Shown here piece by piece: positions 1 through 11,128 of a stretch of DNA of 64,000 nt. The stretch is from Chrysoperla carnea (Eukaryota > Arthropoda > Insecta > Neuroptera > Chrysopidae). The notes under the pieces were generated by a model. That model had not been told where the DNA came from, searched no databases, and saw nothing but the letters and a program-made list of their open reading frames with translations. The DNA is taken from contig NC_058338.1 of NCBI RefSeq assembly GCF_905475395.1, forward strand, positions 3,721,001 to 3,785,000, given 5' to 3'. Made by a program: the position numbers and the translations under genes. Position 1 is the first letter of the stretch. Each line of letters begins with the position of its first letter.

Positions 1-2829
1 TATAGGTAATATAAGTTCACAAAAATCACCACATAAGAGTGGCGGAGGTGGTGGGATATGTAATATAAGTAGTGGTACAGCATTACAGAATGCGGGTGGT
101 GATAATACTGGTGCTTCGAAATCAATGAGACATACAATTGCACATCGTTTCACAAAAATGTACAAAATGATGGCAACATGTGACTACTGTGATCGACAAA
201 TGTTATTTGTTACGGGCTTAAAATGTCGTGAATGTAAATTTAAGTGTCATCGTGAATGTGCGCATAAAGTACCTGCATCATGTGGTCTACCCTCTGAATT
301 AGTTAATGAATTTAAAAGACATATTAGTCCAGCAGGTAAATCATATTTTTATTTATTTTTGCTCCTATTTTTATAACTATAAATCAAAATCTAGTAATAA
401 TCTTTATGGATAAAGATATTACCAGCATTAAATCTCAAAGTTTCAGAAATTTTGACCGTTTAAAACACATGATAATTGTTAATTCATGCCTAAGTTTTCC
501 AGATATGAATTCTACATATCGTGTTGAATTCCAAATATCAAAACAGAATGCTATTTTTATTTTCGATAGTTTCTGGACAATATTGTTAAAAAGTCAAATT
601 AATTAAATTATCGTGACTTCCCCTTCCCTTAATATTATATTAGTCATTAAATTAATTTTAATTTTAGCTCCACAAAATCACTCGCCAAATCCAGGTCCAA
701 CACCTATGTCATCACCGAATCATTATCATAATAATATATTATCATCGGTACGAGATCGAAAAAAATCTCATCCTCAGCCATCGATGAATCCACCCCCATT
801 TATTGTAAGTAATACAAAATCTTGGAATAGAAAAAATTAAACCTTTAATAATAATTACATATATTTCTTACACATAATCTGTTCACCCGTTTCAGGGACA
901 AGATTCCAGTTCAAATACATCAAGTTGTAATAGTTCTACTCCTTCAAGTCCTGCGTTATTATCAGTACACACTCCTGTAAATAAAATGCATTTCCATTTT
1001 CCAGGTAATTATTTATACAGGACGAACCTTACACGATATGAGCAGTGTAAGATTTCAAAATAATTAATTTAAAATTACAGATGTAGATCGAGAAATAGTT
1101 TTAGTGACACACCCTTTAGAAGAATTAGCTGAAACACAAACTTCAAATGATAGTGATAAAACAGTGTCTGCTTGTGGTTCTGGTGGTTCTGGAAGTACTG
1201 ATTCTGAACAAACTCCTGTACGTGTTGATTCACAAGAGAGTCAAGTTTCAGATAATGAATTAGTTTCAGAAAATGCACGGAATTTACAACGGTGGCCGCG
1301 ACAAAATAGTGTAAGTTTAGAATCTGATATCAAAGTCTTATAATTTAGTCCGTATTTCAGAAATTATTCGACCACTCAACAAATGCACCCGATTTTTGTA
1401 CTTTTTGAGTCAAAATTACCTTATATTCTGAGTTTTATCGAAATTGTGAACAAAAAGGAGGGTGAGGGCTATAACGTGATAGTCTTTGTTTTAAAAAGGA
1501 GAAATTTTCCAGCAAAGCGGGCGGTTATCTGCTAGTTTTTACATAGAAACTCAGAAAAGATAAACGATTCTTGGCTATTACAAAGACTTTTAATAGATTT
1601 TTCTATGATTTTACAGCAATTATCGATGAGAGAATGGGATATTCCATTTGATGAATTAAAAATGGGTGAACGTATTGGTGTTGGTCGTTTTGGTACGGTA
1701 TTCCGTGGTAATTGGCATGGTGATGTAGCTATAAAAATATTAAATATGGATTATCTCGATGATGATAAAGCATTAGAAGCATTTAAAAGTGAAGTGGGTA
1801 CATTTCGTAAGACACGTCATGAGAATTTAGTATTATTTATGGGTGCTTGTATGAAACCACCAAGACTTGCCATTGTAACCAGTTTGAGTAAAGGGATGAC
1901 CTTGTACACACATATACATTTACGTAAAGATAAATTTAATATGAACAAGACAACAATCGTTGCACAACAGATAACGCAAGGTATGGGATATTTACATGCG
2001 AGAGGGATTGTTCATAAGGATTTAAAAAGTAAAAATATTTTTTTGGAGAATGGTAAAGTTGTTATTACTGATTTTGGATTGTTTAGTGTTACCAAATTGT
2101 GTCATGGAAATGGGTAAGTTGTATTTTTATTCAGTTTCTCAGTCTCCCATTGTTCCTCCCATCTCATTGTTCCCTTAAATAAGATTAGCTACTTATTACG
2201 AGTATACAGGGTGTATCATAAAGTAAAACTGAATTTTTTATTTACAGCAAAGCAAATAGTTTAAATATCCCACCAGGATGGCTGTGTTATTTAGCACCAG
2301 AAATAGTACGAAGTTTGCGAGTGAATCAAGTACATCATGAATTACCTTTTACAAAAGCATCTGATATTTACGCTTTTGGGTAAGCAAAAATACTAATCCC
2401 ATCTCCATCATACCGAGTTTTGAAATAAATACAAAAATAATTATTTTAAACATTTACAGGACTGTATGGTATGAATTATTATGTGGAGATTGGCCTTTTA
2501 AAGGACAACCACCTGAGTCAGTTATTTGGCAAGTTGGTAAAGGAATGAAGCAACCATTAGCTAATTTACAAGCGTCACGAGATGTTAAAGTAAGCTTAAT
2601 TTTTATTTAAAATATATTGTGAGGCCCTACGTTTATGTTCATTTCATTTCAAAAATTTATTATTTTCATTACACAGGATATTTTAATGGTATGCTGGGAG
2701 TTTCGACCAGATGAGAGGCCTGATTTTGGTCATCTTTTCAATTTACTTGAAAAGTTACCAAAGAAACGTCTTGCCAGAAGTCCATCACATCCTGTACATT
2801 TATCAAGATCGGCTGAATCTGTATTTTAA
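1..2829 (+). CDS. ksr: Kinase suppressor of Ras (KSR), 3' part, 8 exons
   Basis: KSR is the scaffold that brings RAF, MEK and ERK together at the membrane in Ras signalling. The window opens inside an exon (frame from base 2) and holds the C-terminal 573 residues. Exons: 2-335, 668-804, 896-1004, 1081-1310, 1617-2113, 2248-2379, 2460-2589, 2677-2829; every junction is GT-AG and keeps frame. A cysteine/histidine-rich C1 domain spans about residues 44-94 of this fragment. A Ser/Thr/Pro-rich linker follows, then the kinase-like domain from about 277 with a GxGxFG loop, VAIK lysine at 310, HKD at 403-405 and DFG at 422-424. HKD in place of HRD is the KSR signature and points to weak or absent catalysis; the VAIK lysine, which is Arg in mammalian KSRs, is kept. 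The N-terminal CA1 region and start codon lie outside the window. A poly(A) signal (AATAAA) is at 2848-2853. Identity is secure; exon edges are read by eye. Confidence 0.93.
1438..1530 (+). repeat. Dispersed repeat fragment in ksr intron 4
   Basis: The stretch around GGGAGG/GGGTGAGG, followed by a ctttgttttaaa run and CCAGCAAAGCGGGCGG, matches the repeat at 41130-41360 in the same orientation. It looks like a degraded mobile-element fragment lodged in the intron. The family is not identified. Confidence 0.45.
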
Positions 2830-3020
2830 AGGAACTAAAAAGTATAAAATAAAACAGAAACTTATTAGAAGTTTCCATTTAACTAAAGGAATTGAGCTCC
2901 TCTTAAGCAATTTTAAATGTATGAATTACAAAAAAAACAAAAACAAACAAAAAAAATGCACATAATTTCTTTCGTGATCTCATTGTTCCCTTAAATAAGA
3001 TTAGCTACTTATTACGAGCA

Positions 3021-3302
3021 TACAGGGTGTATCATAAATCACGAAGAATATCTGGTGAACAAATTCATTAAGTTAAAACAAGTGAAAACAAACAATTGAT
3101 TGAATTCGTAGCATCAATATTTTTAAGCGTTACAAACTTGGGACTAAACTTAGTATACCTTGGTATATTTCATATACACATGGGATAAAAAGTCGAAAAA
3201 TCCTTATAAATGTATCGATCCCTTAACTGTAACTTTCAACTTATTTTGACTTGATACATTCATTGACTAGAGACTCATCGTGATTTATGATACACCCAGT
3301 AA
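3021..3302. mobile_element. TIR element (MITE) downstream of ksr
   Basis: The ends are inverted copies of about 22 bp: left GGGTGTATCATAAATCACGA from 3025, right its complement ending near 3297, next to ACA/ACT and TA-like flanks. No ORF is present. Internally, 3074-3153 is a minus-strand copy of repeat family A reduced to its two ends joined together. TA-flanked short elements of this shape are usually non-autonomous Tc1/mariner relatives; that assignment is inference. Confidence 0.7.
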
Positions 3303-3946
3303 CAAAAATATATTGTTTCTATATTCAATTTAAATTAATTAATTATTAATTATGGCTTACAAAAATCAATTATTGAAAAGAATGTTTATAAAAATCATTC
3401 ACTATTTTAATTAGCTTAGTAAAATTTACTAATTTTGATCTTTATTGACTTGGACTTGGTGTTATTAAATCCTAAAAACCAAAGTTTTAGAATTTTGATA
3501 AAAAATTTATCCGTTTTTTTCAAGATTTTCAAATCTGATTTCATCAATTCTGAAACGAGAGACTATCTTAGATTAAATAAAGTATTCTTGCGTGTAGTTT
3601 TGGCGAAACTAAAAGATCTGCAGTGATTTGGGTTCGGGGACATTATGATTTCGACAATTTAACACTTTAGTCACTTAGTGAGAGACTATAAAAATTTATT
3701 TATTTATATAATAAATTATTTATTATGACTGAAAAATGGATGGACCGATTTTTATGAACATTTTAAATACATATGAGAATTTATATACTATTTCTGCCTC
3801 GAAAAAGAAAAATGATTACTCCCCATTATGTACAAGCTAACAAAACAAAGGTCTAAACTAGTATGTAATATTACGAAAAAAACTGTGGTCTGTTATAAAA
3901 AAAGAAATGATGGGGCGCAATAATTCCATTATAAAAAAAATATATA
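3303..3946. other. Intergenic, no feature recognised
   Basis: AT-rich sequence between two inverted-repeat elements in the convergent ksr-DDX11 interval. The short ORF at 3435-3626 has no recognisable protein character. Confidence 0.5.
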
Positions 3947-4285
3947 TACAGTGTGTCCCCGGATAGAGGTAACCATACTTGTAAATTTTCTTATTTTGCA
4001 TTTTAAGAAAAAAAGTCATTCTTTATAAGAAGTTATAATTGTTAATTGCGAGTAACTTTTCTTAGTAACATTTCGCCAACTTATAAAAAAGAAGGGTAGT
4101 TTACCAAAAATAAAAATAGTGTTTCCAAATTTTTGGCTACCCTGTACATTATTAAGAAGTTTTAAATATACCTACATACTTTTCAGAATAAGCAAAACTT
4201 TTTACAAAGAATGACTTTTTTTCTTAAAATGCAAAATAAGAAAATTTACAAGTATAGTTACCTCCATCCGTGGACACACTATATA
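3947..4285. mobile_element. MITE with ~80-bp terminal inverted repeats
   Basis: The left end begins TACAGTGTGTCCCCGGAT. The right end, read on the other strand, gives TAGTGTGTCCACGGAT, and the match continues for about 78 bp (through TTTTGCATTTTAAGAAAAAA) with few mismatches. The length is about 340 bp and there is no coding capacity. TA at both ends fits Tc1/mariner-type insertion. A second copy lacking its left end is at 18850-19105. Confidence 0.8.
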
Positions 4286-5270
4286 TACAAGGTGCGATGA
4301 AAAAGAAAACGATTTTTGTTTTAATTTCGAAGAAGGTAACGTTTTTCTCAGATTCAATATTATACCAGTATTTTATTTTGACCTTCGGCCACGATTTAAT
4401 ATTCTCCTTGCTGTCAGCATATGATGTTACTTATAAATACACTTCTAAAAATTATTAGGGCTCAGTGGCTTAATAATGCTTAGCTTAATCAGTTTTTCTT
4501 CAACGAAATATCTCGGTATCTTTCACCGGGATTGGATAATTTTTAATTGCGTCACCGCCTTGAAATTCACGACTTTTTGTTTCCTATTTTAATGACAAAT
4601 GCAAAATTAAAAAAAAGCATTAGTTTTGCATTTCAATTATCTACGAAAAACGAATATTCGTCAATTTTTAGCTTATGATGTAACAAAAATTTGGTTCCGG
4701 TCCCTGTGAAAGAAAAGGCTCAGTTAAGAGAATTTCCTTTGCGGTAAAAATGTTTAGGCTAAACATAATAAAGTCATACAATAAACTTTAGTCGTTTATT
4801 ATAAATAACACAGGTCTGCAAAAAAAAAATTTGCATGAGATATTTTTTACTAAGTTTTATGTTTTAGAATGCGCTGATTTCAGAAATGATGGCCATTTTT
4901 TTCTATCACGTAAGGTTTTTTTTGCAAATTCAAACACAAAAAATTCCCCTGTTCTTCACTATGTTGACTGACGGGCACTTAGTATAAGTAGTAGCTGGAG
5001 ATACAATCCCACTATCGCTTGCATGGATACTCTGATATCAAGTTTGAATGAGCAAGAATTTTGAACAAATTCCAAGTTATTATACCCGATTTCATCGTTC
5101 GTAAAATTATTTTTAGAACATTAACGTCGGGTAAAATAAAATTGGATCTTAATACTGCCTTTACAATTTTAAGACACCTTTAAAAAACTATGCCCGTATG
5201 AACAAATTTTCTATGAATCGATCAGATTTATATTTTTAGCATTTCTGTTGATTTTTCATCGCACCTTGTA
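4286..5270. mobile_element. 985-bp TIR element, non-coding
   Basis: Perfect 19-bp terminal inverted repeats, TACAAGGTGCGATGAAAAA at 4286-4304 and its complement at 5252-5270, bound a 985-bp stretch without a transposase-like ORF. The terminal TA pairs fit a TA target. It directly abuts the MITE ending at 4285, so one element landed at the edge of the other. Confidence 0.75.
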
Positions 5271-5954
5271 TTTTTTACTTAGACATAAAAATATAATTTA
5301 GATCTATGAAAAAATATAAAAAAAAGTTTGTATTTATTTAAAAATTGCTTCTATTTAAATATAAAAATATGTACAAATTCATATGAAGAGTTCATTGAAT
5401 ATTTCGTTTTAATTTAAAAAACAAACAAAAAATTATTATTTTTTTTCCATTTTGCATTATTATTAATTTATTAAAATTATTATTTTTAGTTTTTGTTTTA
5501 TTTGACTTTTTTGTTCATTAATTTTCACCTAAATCTAAAAATTTCAAAACAAATCTGGGATTGGCGTCGTCGAAAGCAGGGTTGTTATCACTGATAGTGC
5601 ACCTAGACTTCCGAATTTCAACCCTACGTTCAAAGCTGTAAGGGGTGATAAACTAGAAAAAACAAGTTTTCAAATGAGTTATTTCCTAGAGGTACAGCTG
5701 TTTGAAATTTAGGTAAAATTTTGTTTCTTTAAATATTTGGTTGTGTATATTATAACAATGTATAAGACAAAGACACTGGGTCACACACAAGGACAAAGAT
5801 GCATGATGACGTAATGCTATTTAGTTCTATTGGGATCTGACATATGGGCGGGGCTAAAAAAAAACATGGCTGACAAAAATTTACAAAAATAAAAAACTTT
5901 ATTTATCTTAAAAAGTATTGGACATTTGACAAACAGTCTTACATGTGACACGTT
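5271..5954. other. Convergent 3' flank of DDX11
   Basis: Contains the presumed 3' UTR of DDX11. A minus-strand AATAAA lies at 5898-5903, about 52 bases past the stop codon. Around 5560-5700 there is a slightly GC-richer, repeat-like stretch that I could not assign. Confidence 0.5.
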
Positions 5955-8900
5955 TTATTTTGCCAAAATTTCTTTCTGTTTCTTCGAATTAAAAAACTGT
6001 AACAAAAGAAAAAGGATTTAGACAATCTTACAATTAACAGGTTTCGAAAATTTTATGAACATTACCTTTGATAAAGAACCCATTACAGGACCAAAACTAG
6101 ATTGAACGATTAACGAACGTTGAATCCATCCAGGCAAAGCTTTTTGTACGGTTGGACGACTGTATCGATGATCTAATAAAAGCACTGCTGCATAATCATT
6201 TCGATGTCTTATTGCACGACCAATACACTGATTTACTGCTTTCATACATAAATTTTCGTAATGTACTTTTCCAGCAGCAGGATTCTGCCAAATATTAGAT
6301 AATTTTTAAATATTTTCGGTAAAATTTCAAGAATTAATAAATACTTACGACGTTTTTATCTAAGTATGTCATCTTTTCCTGTAATTCGGGTGATTTAATA
6401 TTCGGGTATGGCAATCCAATCACAATTACACATCGCCCTAAATCATCACTAAAGTTTAAACCTTCACTTAATTTGCCCCCTAAAAATAAATTAATTAAAT
6501 TTTTATGGTTAAATTTAATTTTGCAAAAGGCGTTTTTTGAAATACTCATTGTGGTTTAAAATTATCATCTAGTGAGTATTTTTGGTCGCTGAATAGCCGG
6601 TTCGTCTGGACCACTTTTTTGACTGTTTCGATATCAATATGCCAATTCCTAACAAACACTAACATTTGGTTTAGGTAGAAAATCTCCCACTCAAATGGGA
6701 GCTTGACCATCGTGCCCGCATTCCAGAATTTTAAGTTATAAGAACTTACCAACAACGCTGAATAATAAAGCTCCAGTGCTGCCACTTCTTTTGATGGTTG
6801 ACGAAAATTTGTCCAGGACACTATCAACATCCGATGAAAGTTTCGGTTCACGAAATAATGTTTTCTTTCTACTTATTTTTGTTATAAATCCATTTTTCTC
6901 GAAATGATTATATACTAATTTTTCGTAATCATACGATGGGAAGAAGCAAATCACGCCTCCGGGAACTATATTTGTTACATTCGTTAATAATCTACCTAAT
7001 TCGTCTAACTAAAACAAAAAAAAAAACTGTTGGAATTTGTACGGTTGCCAAAATTTCGTGTCGGGGGCGAAAATAAACTTTAATTCTTAACTCCTTAAAA
7101 TAACCGTGTGTTTACTCTTTAAAATGAAAACTTACTGTTTCTAAATTATTACGGAACTCGAAAGAAAAATCAAAACTTTTCCCAGTAGGTCCAGAACATG
7201 CAATTATTGGTAGAATACTTGTGGGTGGTATTACATGACCGCAGGAAAATTCCAAAATGCGACTTGGATTCGCACCAGCGGCAATAAATAATTGATCTGT
7301 GAATTCGGAAAATGGTTGCATCGTTCCACCAGCAATAATAACCTACAAAGAAGAAATATCTCAAAGAACTGCAGTTAATTCATCTCGATACTTTTCCCGG
7401 TAAGTATGAGTGTTTTGACTTGCTATTAAAAATTTTACTAACCGATTTTGCTTCCTTGACGATGTCCATAAAACGTGATGCGGGATTTAATAGTAAAAAT
7501 TTAAAATATGCTTTACTAAGCGTATCGTGCTTGTAACAATAAACGCGACCATCATCGCACGCATTTGTTAAGCATTCCAGAAATGCAATTACAATTAAAA
7601 TGGGATTATTCATTATGAATTCTTTTTCAGTTTCATTATTCGTAACCGTTTCATCTACTTCATTTTTGACTAGTTTTTTCAGAAAATTACTCACAGAATT
7701 TGTTTTTGTTTCAACTTTAGGGTGAATTACCACCGTTGGTTGATATTTTTCAGAAAAACCGTGCAACTAAAATGATACATAATTTTAATAATTATGAGTT
7801 TGAGCTAAAGCTCTCATAAATAAATAGAAAGTTATTAATTACTTTATGAGATATTTTGCTAGTTTCGCAAAATTCTAATAATTTGAATATATTAATCGAA
7901 TCAATATCAGCAGCAAATACAAAATCCTGCAGTGTATACATTTGCGATTCTGATTTCGAATTTTCTTGTTCTGGAACAATTCCTGGTTTACCACCTATAA
8001 AATTTATCGAATATCATGTACTGAAGTTTATTAATAGAGGGAGGTGCGTTAAAATTACCTAAAAGTTTAATTAAACGTTCAATAATAAAAATAATTTGAT
8101 TTAATCTTAATAAATTTTTTGCACTAAAACGATTTAAATATTTTTCTTTGTATTGAATTAATTGACTATGCGCATGTGTTAAGTGTTGTCCGGATAAAAC
8201 ACAACTATGAATATGTCCAATGGTATCCAATAAATTATGGGCTTCATCAATTATGACTACATTATTTTTTAATTGAATGCCTAAAAGAAATTTAACAAAA
8301 AAATTATCCCCTTTTTTTTCTGGACAGTATATTAACTTACCACTCGCTTTCCGGGTGGATTTATGTAACAATATATTATAAGGAATAACAACGATCTGAG
8401 AATCTAAAACGGTAGCACGAGCGCCATAATATGGACATGCACTCAATTCCTTTCCAATAGCTACCAAATTTTCTACATCATGTATTTCCACAATCGCTTC
8501 TTCTTTTAACTGTTCAATATTATTTTCATTCATGTATGGACATCCGGAAGCAATTTTTTGTCGCTTTAATGATTTTCCATCTTTCGATTTTGACGTTTTT
8601 TCTTTCTTCTTTTGTTGCAAATCTAAACATCTAAACAAAAAAGAACAAAGGTCATAGTTTTTGGATCGATAATATTGATATATATATTGTATCGATTTCA
8701 CGCACCTTTCGTTAATTATTGATAGACTTTTAAGTTTTTTTACGGCTTCGTTAATACAGTAGGTTTGCCGTGACGCTAACGTAACAACTCGAGTGGTTTT
8801 CCCAAAAGGTGATTTTAAAACTTCTCCAACATATTGCGCTAGCTGTGAATGCGTACGACTACAAAATATTATCTAAAAAATTTTTATTCAAACTGTAGAT

Positions 8901-10111
8901 TAGTAACGAAGACAATGTCTCATCTTCTTTGTCACTGCCCAGCTCTTGTGATGAGGAGATGGACTTACTTGAGCCAGCCTCTCTTTGACGACCTCTCCGA
9001 CCTTAAGTCAGTCGACGTCAAAGCCCTCCTGCTGTTCTTAAACAGCTCCAAATGGTTCATAGAGTAGTGGCCGGGGATTGGCCAACCCATTTACGGTATC
9101 ACAACCCTATGGTCTTAGTGTGTCCCACCCCAGGACAGATACTCTAACCTAACCAAACCTAACGATTTAAAAGTTCTTGTGAGTTCAGAGCATTACCAAA
9201 AAAGTTAATTAGTAAGATGGGTCTTTTTTAACCCCCTAACTAAAAAAAAGGGGTGTTATAAGTTTGATCGCTAAGTGTGTGTGTCTGTCTGCCTGCCTGT
9301 GGCATCATAGCGCCCAAACTGATGAATCGATTTTGATTTTTTTTATTTCGTTTGAAAGATAACTTAATGGGAAGTGTTCTAAGTGTTTTTTTCATTTGAA
9401 TTTGGAAGCGAAGTTACTTACCTTGGTGGGAGCATATTCATCTTCGTTTTCATCACAATCAGAAACTGGTGGAGAATTTTCATCATTAGACCGTAATACA
9501 TTATCTTCTAATATTAAATCTAAATCATCTTCCACAATTTCCTCCATTTTAAGGATATTTTCAGTTTGTTTTTTCGACCAATGTTTCTTTTCTTTTTTAA
9601 CGTTTACATTTTTCTTAATATTCTCAATTTTCTCCTCATATTTATTAATTTTATCGAGTTCCAATTGCAATTTATCACGTTCTTTAGATTTTAAAATCGC
9701 TTCTGACTGAGAAGAGATCCAATCATCTTCGCTATCTAATTTATTTTTATTTTGATTGATTTCTTTAATTTTATCTATTAATTCCTGTTGCTTACGGAGT
9801 TCATGGTCTCTTAGCCACGTTAAAGAGCCGCAGATTAAACTCATAGTTTTACCCTGGAATGAAAATTAATCTCTATTCAAACATGGCCTTATCATTAGTA
9901 TTAGATCCATCCTTCCCGAGATAATCGAGTATAAATAAACTTATATTCGAATTTTAGATTTAAATATATACGTTAATCTACTTACTGTTCCTGTAGGACT
10001 TTCAAATATTCCCAATTTATTTGTTTCTAACGCATTATATAAAGAATTCATAAATTGTTTTTGTATATCGTATGGTGGAAATGGAAAATCAAATTCTTTT
10101 ACTGAACTCAT
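5955..10111 (-). CDS. DDX11: ATP-dependent DNA helicase DDX11/ChlR1, 12 exons
   Basis: Superfamily 2 iron-sulfur helicase (FANCJ/RTEL1/XPD group) needed for sister-chromatid cohesion and for unwinding structured DNA in the nucleus. Exons in coding order: 9986-10111, 9422-9853, 8706-8872, 8341-8630, 8059-8280, 7843-7994, 7443-7766, 7136-7342, 6750-7008, 6349-6479, 6066-6284, 5955-5996; total 856 codons, close to the ~900 of the human protein. Walker A (SPTGTGKT) spans the exon 1/2 junction. The Fe-S cysteines are C225, C243, C272 and C307. DEAH is at 350-353 and motif VI (QCIGRAIRH) is near the C-terminus. Exon 2 encodes the usual K/E-rich insert. The ATG at 10111 precedes the family's FPFPPY N-terminus. 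Intron 4 is 60 nt, in frame and stop-free. Intron 2 holds retrotransposon debris. Head-to-head with the Tudor gene. Confidence 0.93.
8885..9166 (+). mobile_element. Non-LTR retrotransposon 3' fragment in DDX11 intron 2
   Basis: Plus-strand reading shows the CHC-type motif [10 protein letters not shown], then the end of an ORF2-like protein (stop at 9065-9067), a short 3' UTR and a tail of CCTAA-like units. This is the C-terminal zinc-finger region and 3' end of a reverse-transcriptase ORF, antisense to DDX11. A sister copy is at 22640-23010. Confidence 0.75.
9222..9390 (+). repeat. Repeat family B copy in DDX11 intron 2
   Basis: Contains GGGGTGTTATAAGTTTGA, a GTGTGTCTGTCTG stretch and a GGCATCATAGCGCC-like block, the hallmarks of family B, which recurs at 20575, 26635, 29075, 31890 and 52855. 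No ORF. Confidence 0.7.
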
Positions 10112-11128
10112 AATTAAAATTTTTGAATTTTATTTAATTAAAGATAAGATTTAACAATAAGGTAATAAAACGAAAAAGTTTTCAAAACTTTTAAAACTTT
10201 TCCCTCCAAATTATATGTCAAACGTTCAATCAACCATAGACTTACTAAAATATTTATCTTTGAAAAATTGCATTTTTTAGATTATTTGTTTATCTTGCTA
10301 AACATTCTAAAAATGTAATTGCAATTACTTCAATCCGTTTTTAGTTTCGTTTTATTCTCAATAAAATATTTTTAATTTTAATCAACGAAAAATTTGCAAT
10401 ATCTTAATTTGGCATGTCTATGAAAAAAATGACTACACGAAGAAAACACAGGTGCGGATCTAGTATTAAAAATCAGGAGAGTCCAAAGTTTCTTAAACTA
10501 TGAACTGTGAATTCGGAAAAACTACATTTTTAATATTATGATTCAAGCCGGAGTTTCGAAAAGCAGAATATTTATTAAATAATTTAAAATTAGAATCAAT
10601 TGAATTCAAGTTTTTACTTTATACAATTTATCCCTTTATCTCTCTTCTCTTTAGCTCTATTATTATAAAGCATGATTGGTGAATTACTTAGAATATTCAG
10701 TGGTTTTTTCATCGAAAGGATTTCACATGTTATAGAAGAATCGAATATTCGAGAAAATTCAATTCGAAAATATCAAACAAAATTGTAAAATATTCGAGAA
10801 AATTCGACGGAAATCTTTGTGAAAACTAATGTTGATATTCAAATTGTTAACTTGGTTGTTACGTGTGTGACAAATTCAACTTGGTTGTTAACTATGTTGT
10901 CAACTAAGTTGAGTGTGTGTGGGGCGCTTTTGTTTTTATGGGGGGTTTTGATCCCTTCCATTGATCCGAGCCTGAATGAACACGAGGCTGACAAAAAAAC
11001 AAACGTCAAAATTTGGAAGCGAAAACTTTTGAACAACATTTTCTGTCGTAAACAATTTAAATAATAATTGTTCCATGTGAATTTAATTAATTAGTATTTA
11101 AGTGTATAATTATTTAATTATTACGAAA
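10112..11128. promoter_or_regulatory. Shared 5' interval between DDX11 and the Tudor gene
   Basis: A 1017-bp head-to-head interval that must hold both promoters. I see no clear TATA box, and the ORF-like stretches here do not look coding. A locally repetitive GTTGTTAACT/CAACTTGG patch lies at 10840-10915. Confidence 0.55.

Noticed and set aside
9396..9710. Plus-strand 104-codon Ser/Phe-rich ORF
   Set aside because: It is the shadow of the K/E-rich exon 2 of DDX11 on the minus strand.
10819..11064. Overlapping small ORFs on both strands between DDX11 and the Tudor gene
   Set aside because: Driven by a repetitive GTTGTTAACT patch; no domain, and they sit in the promoter interval.
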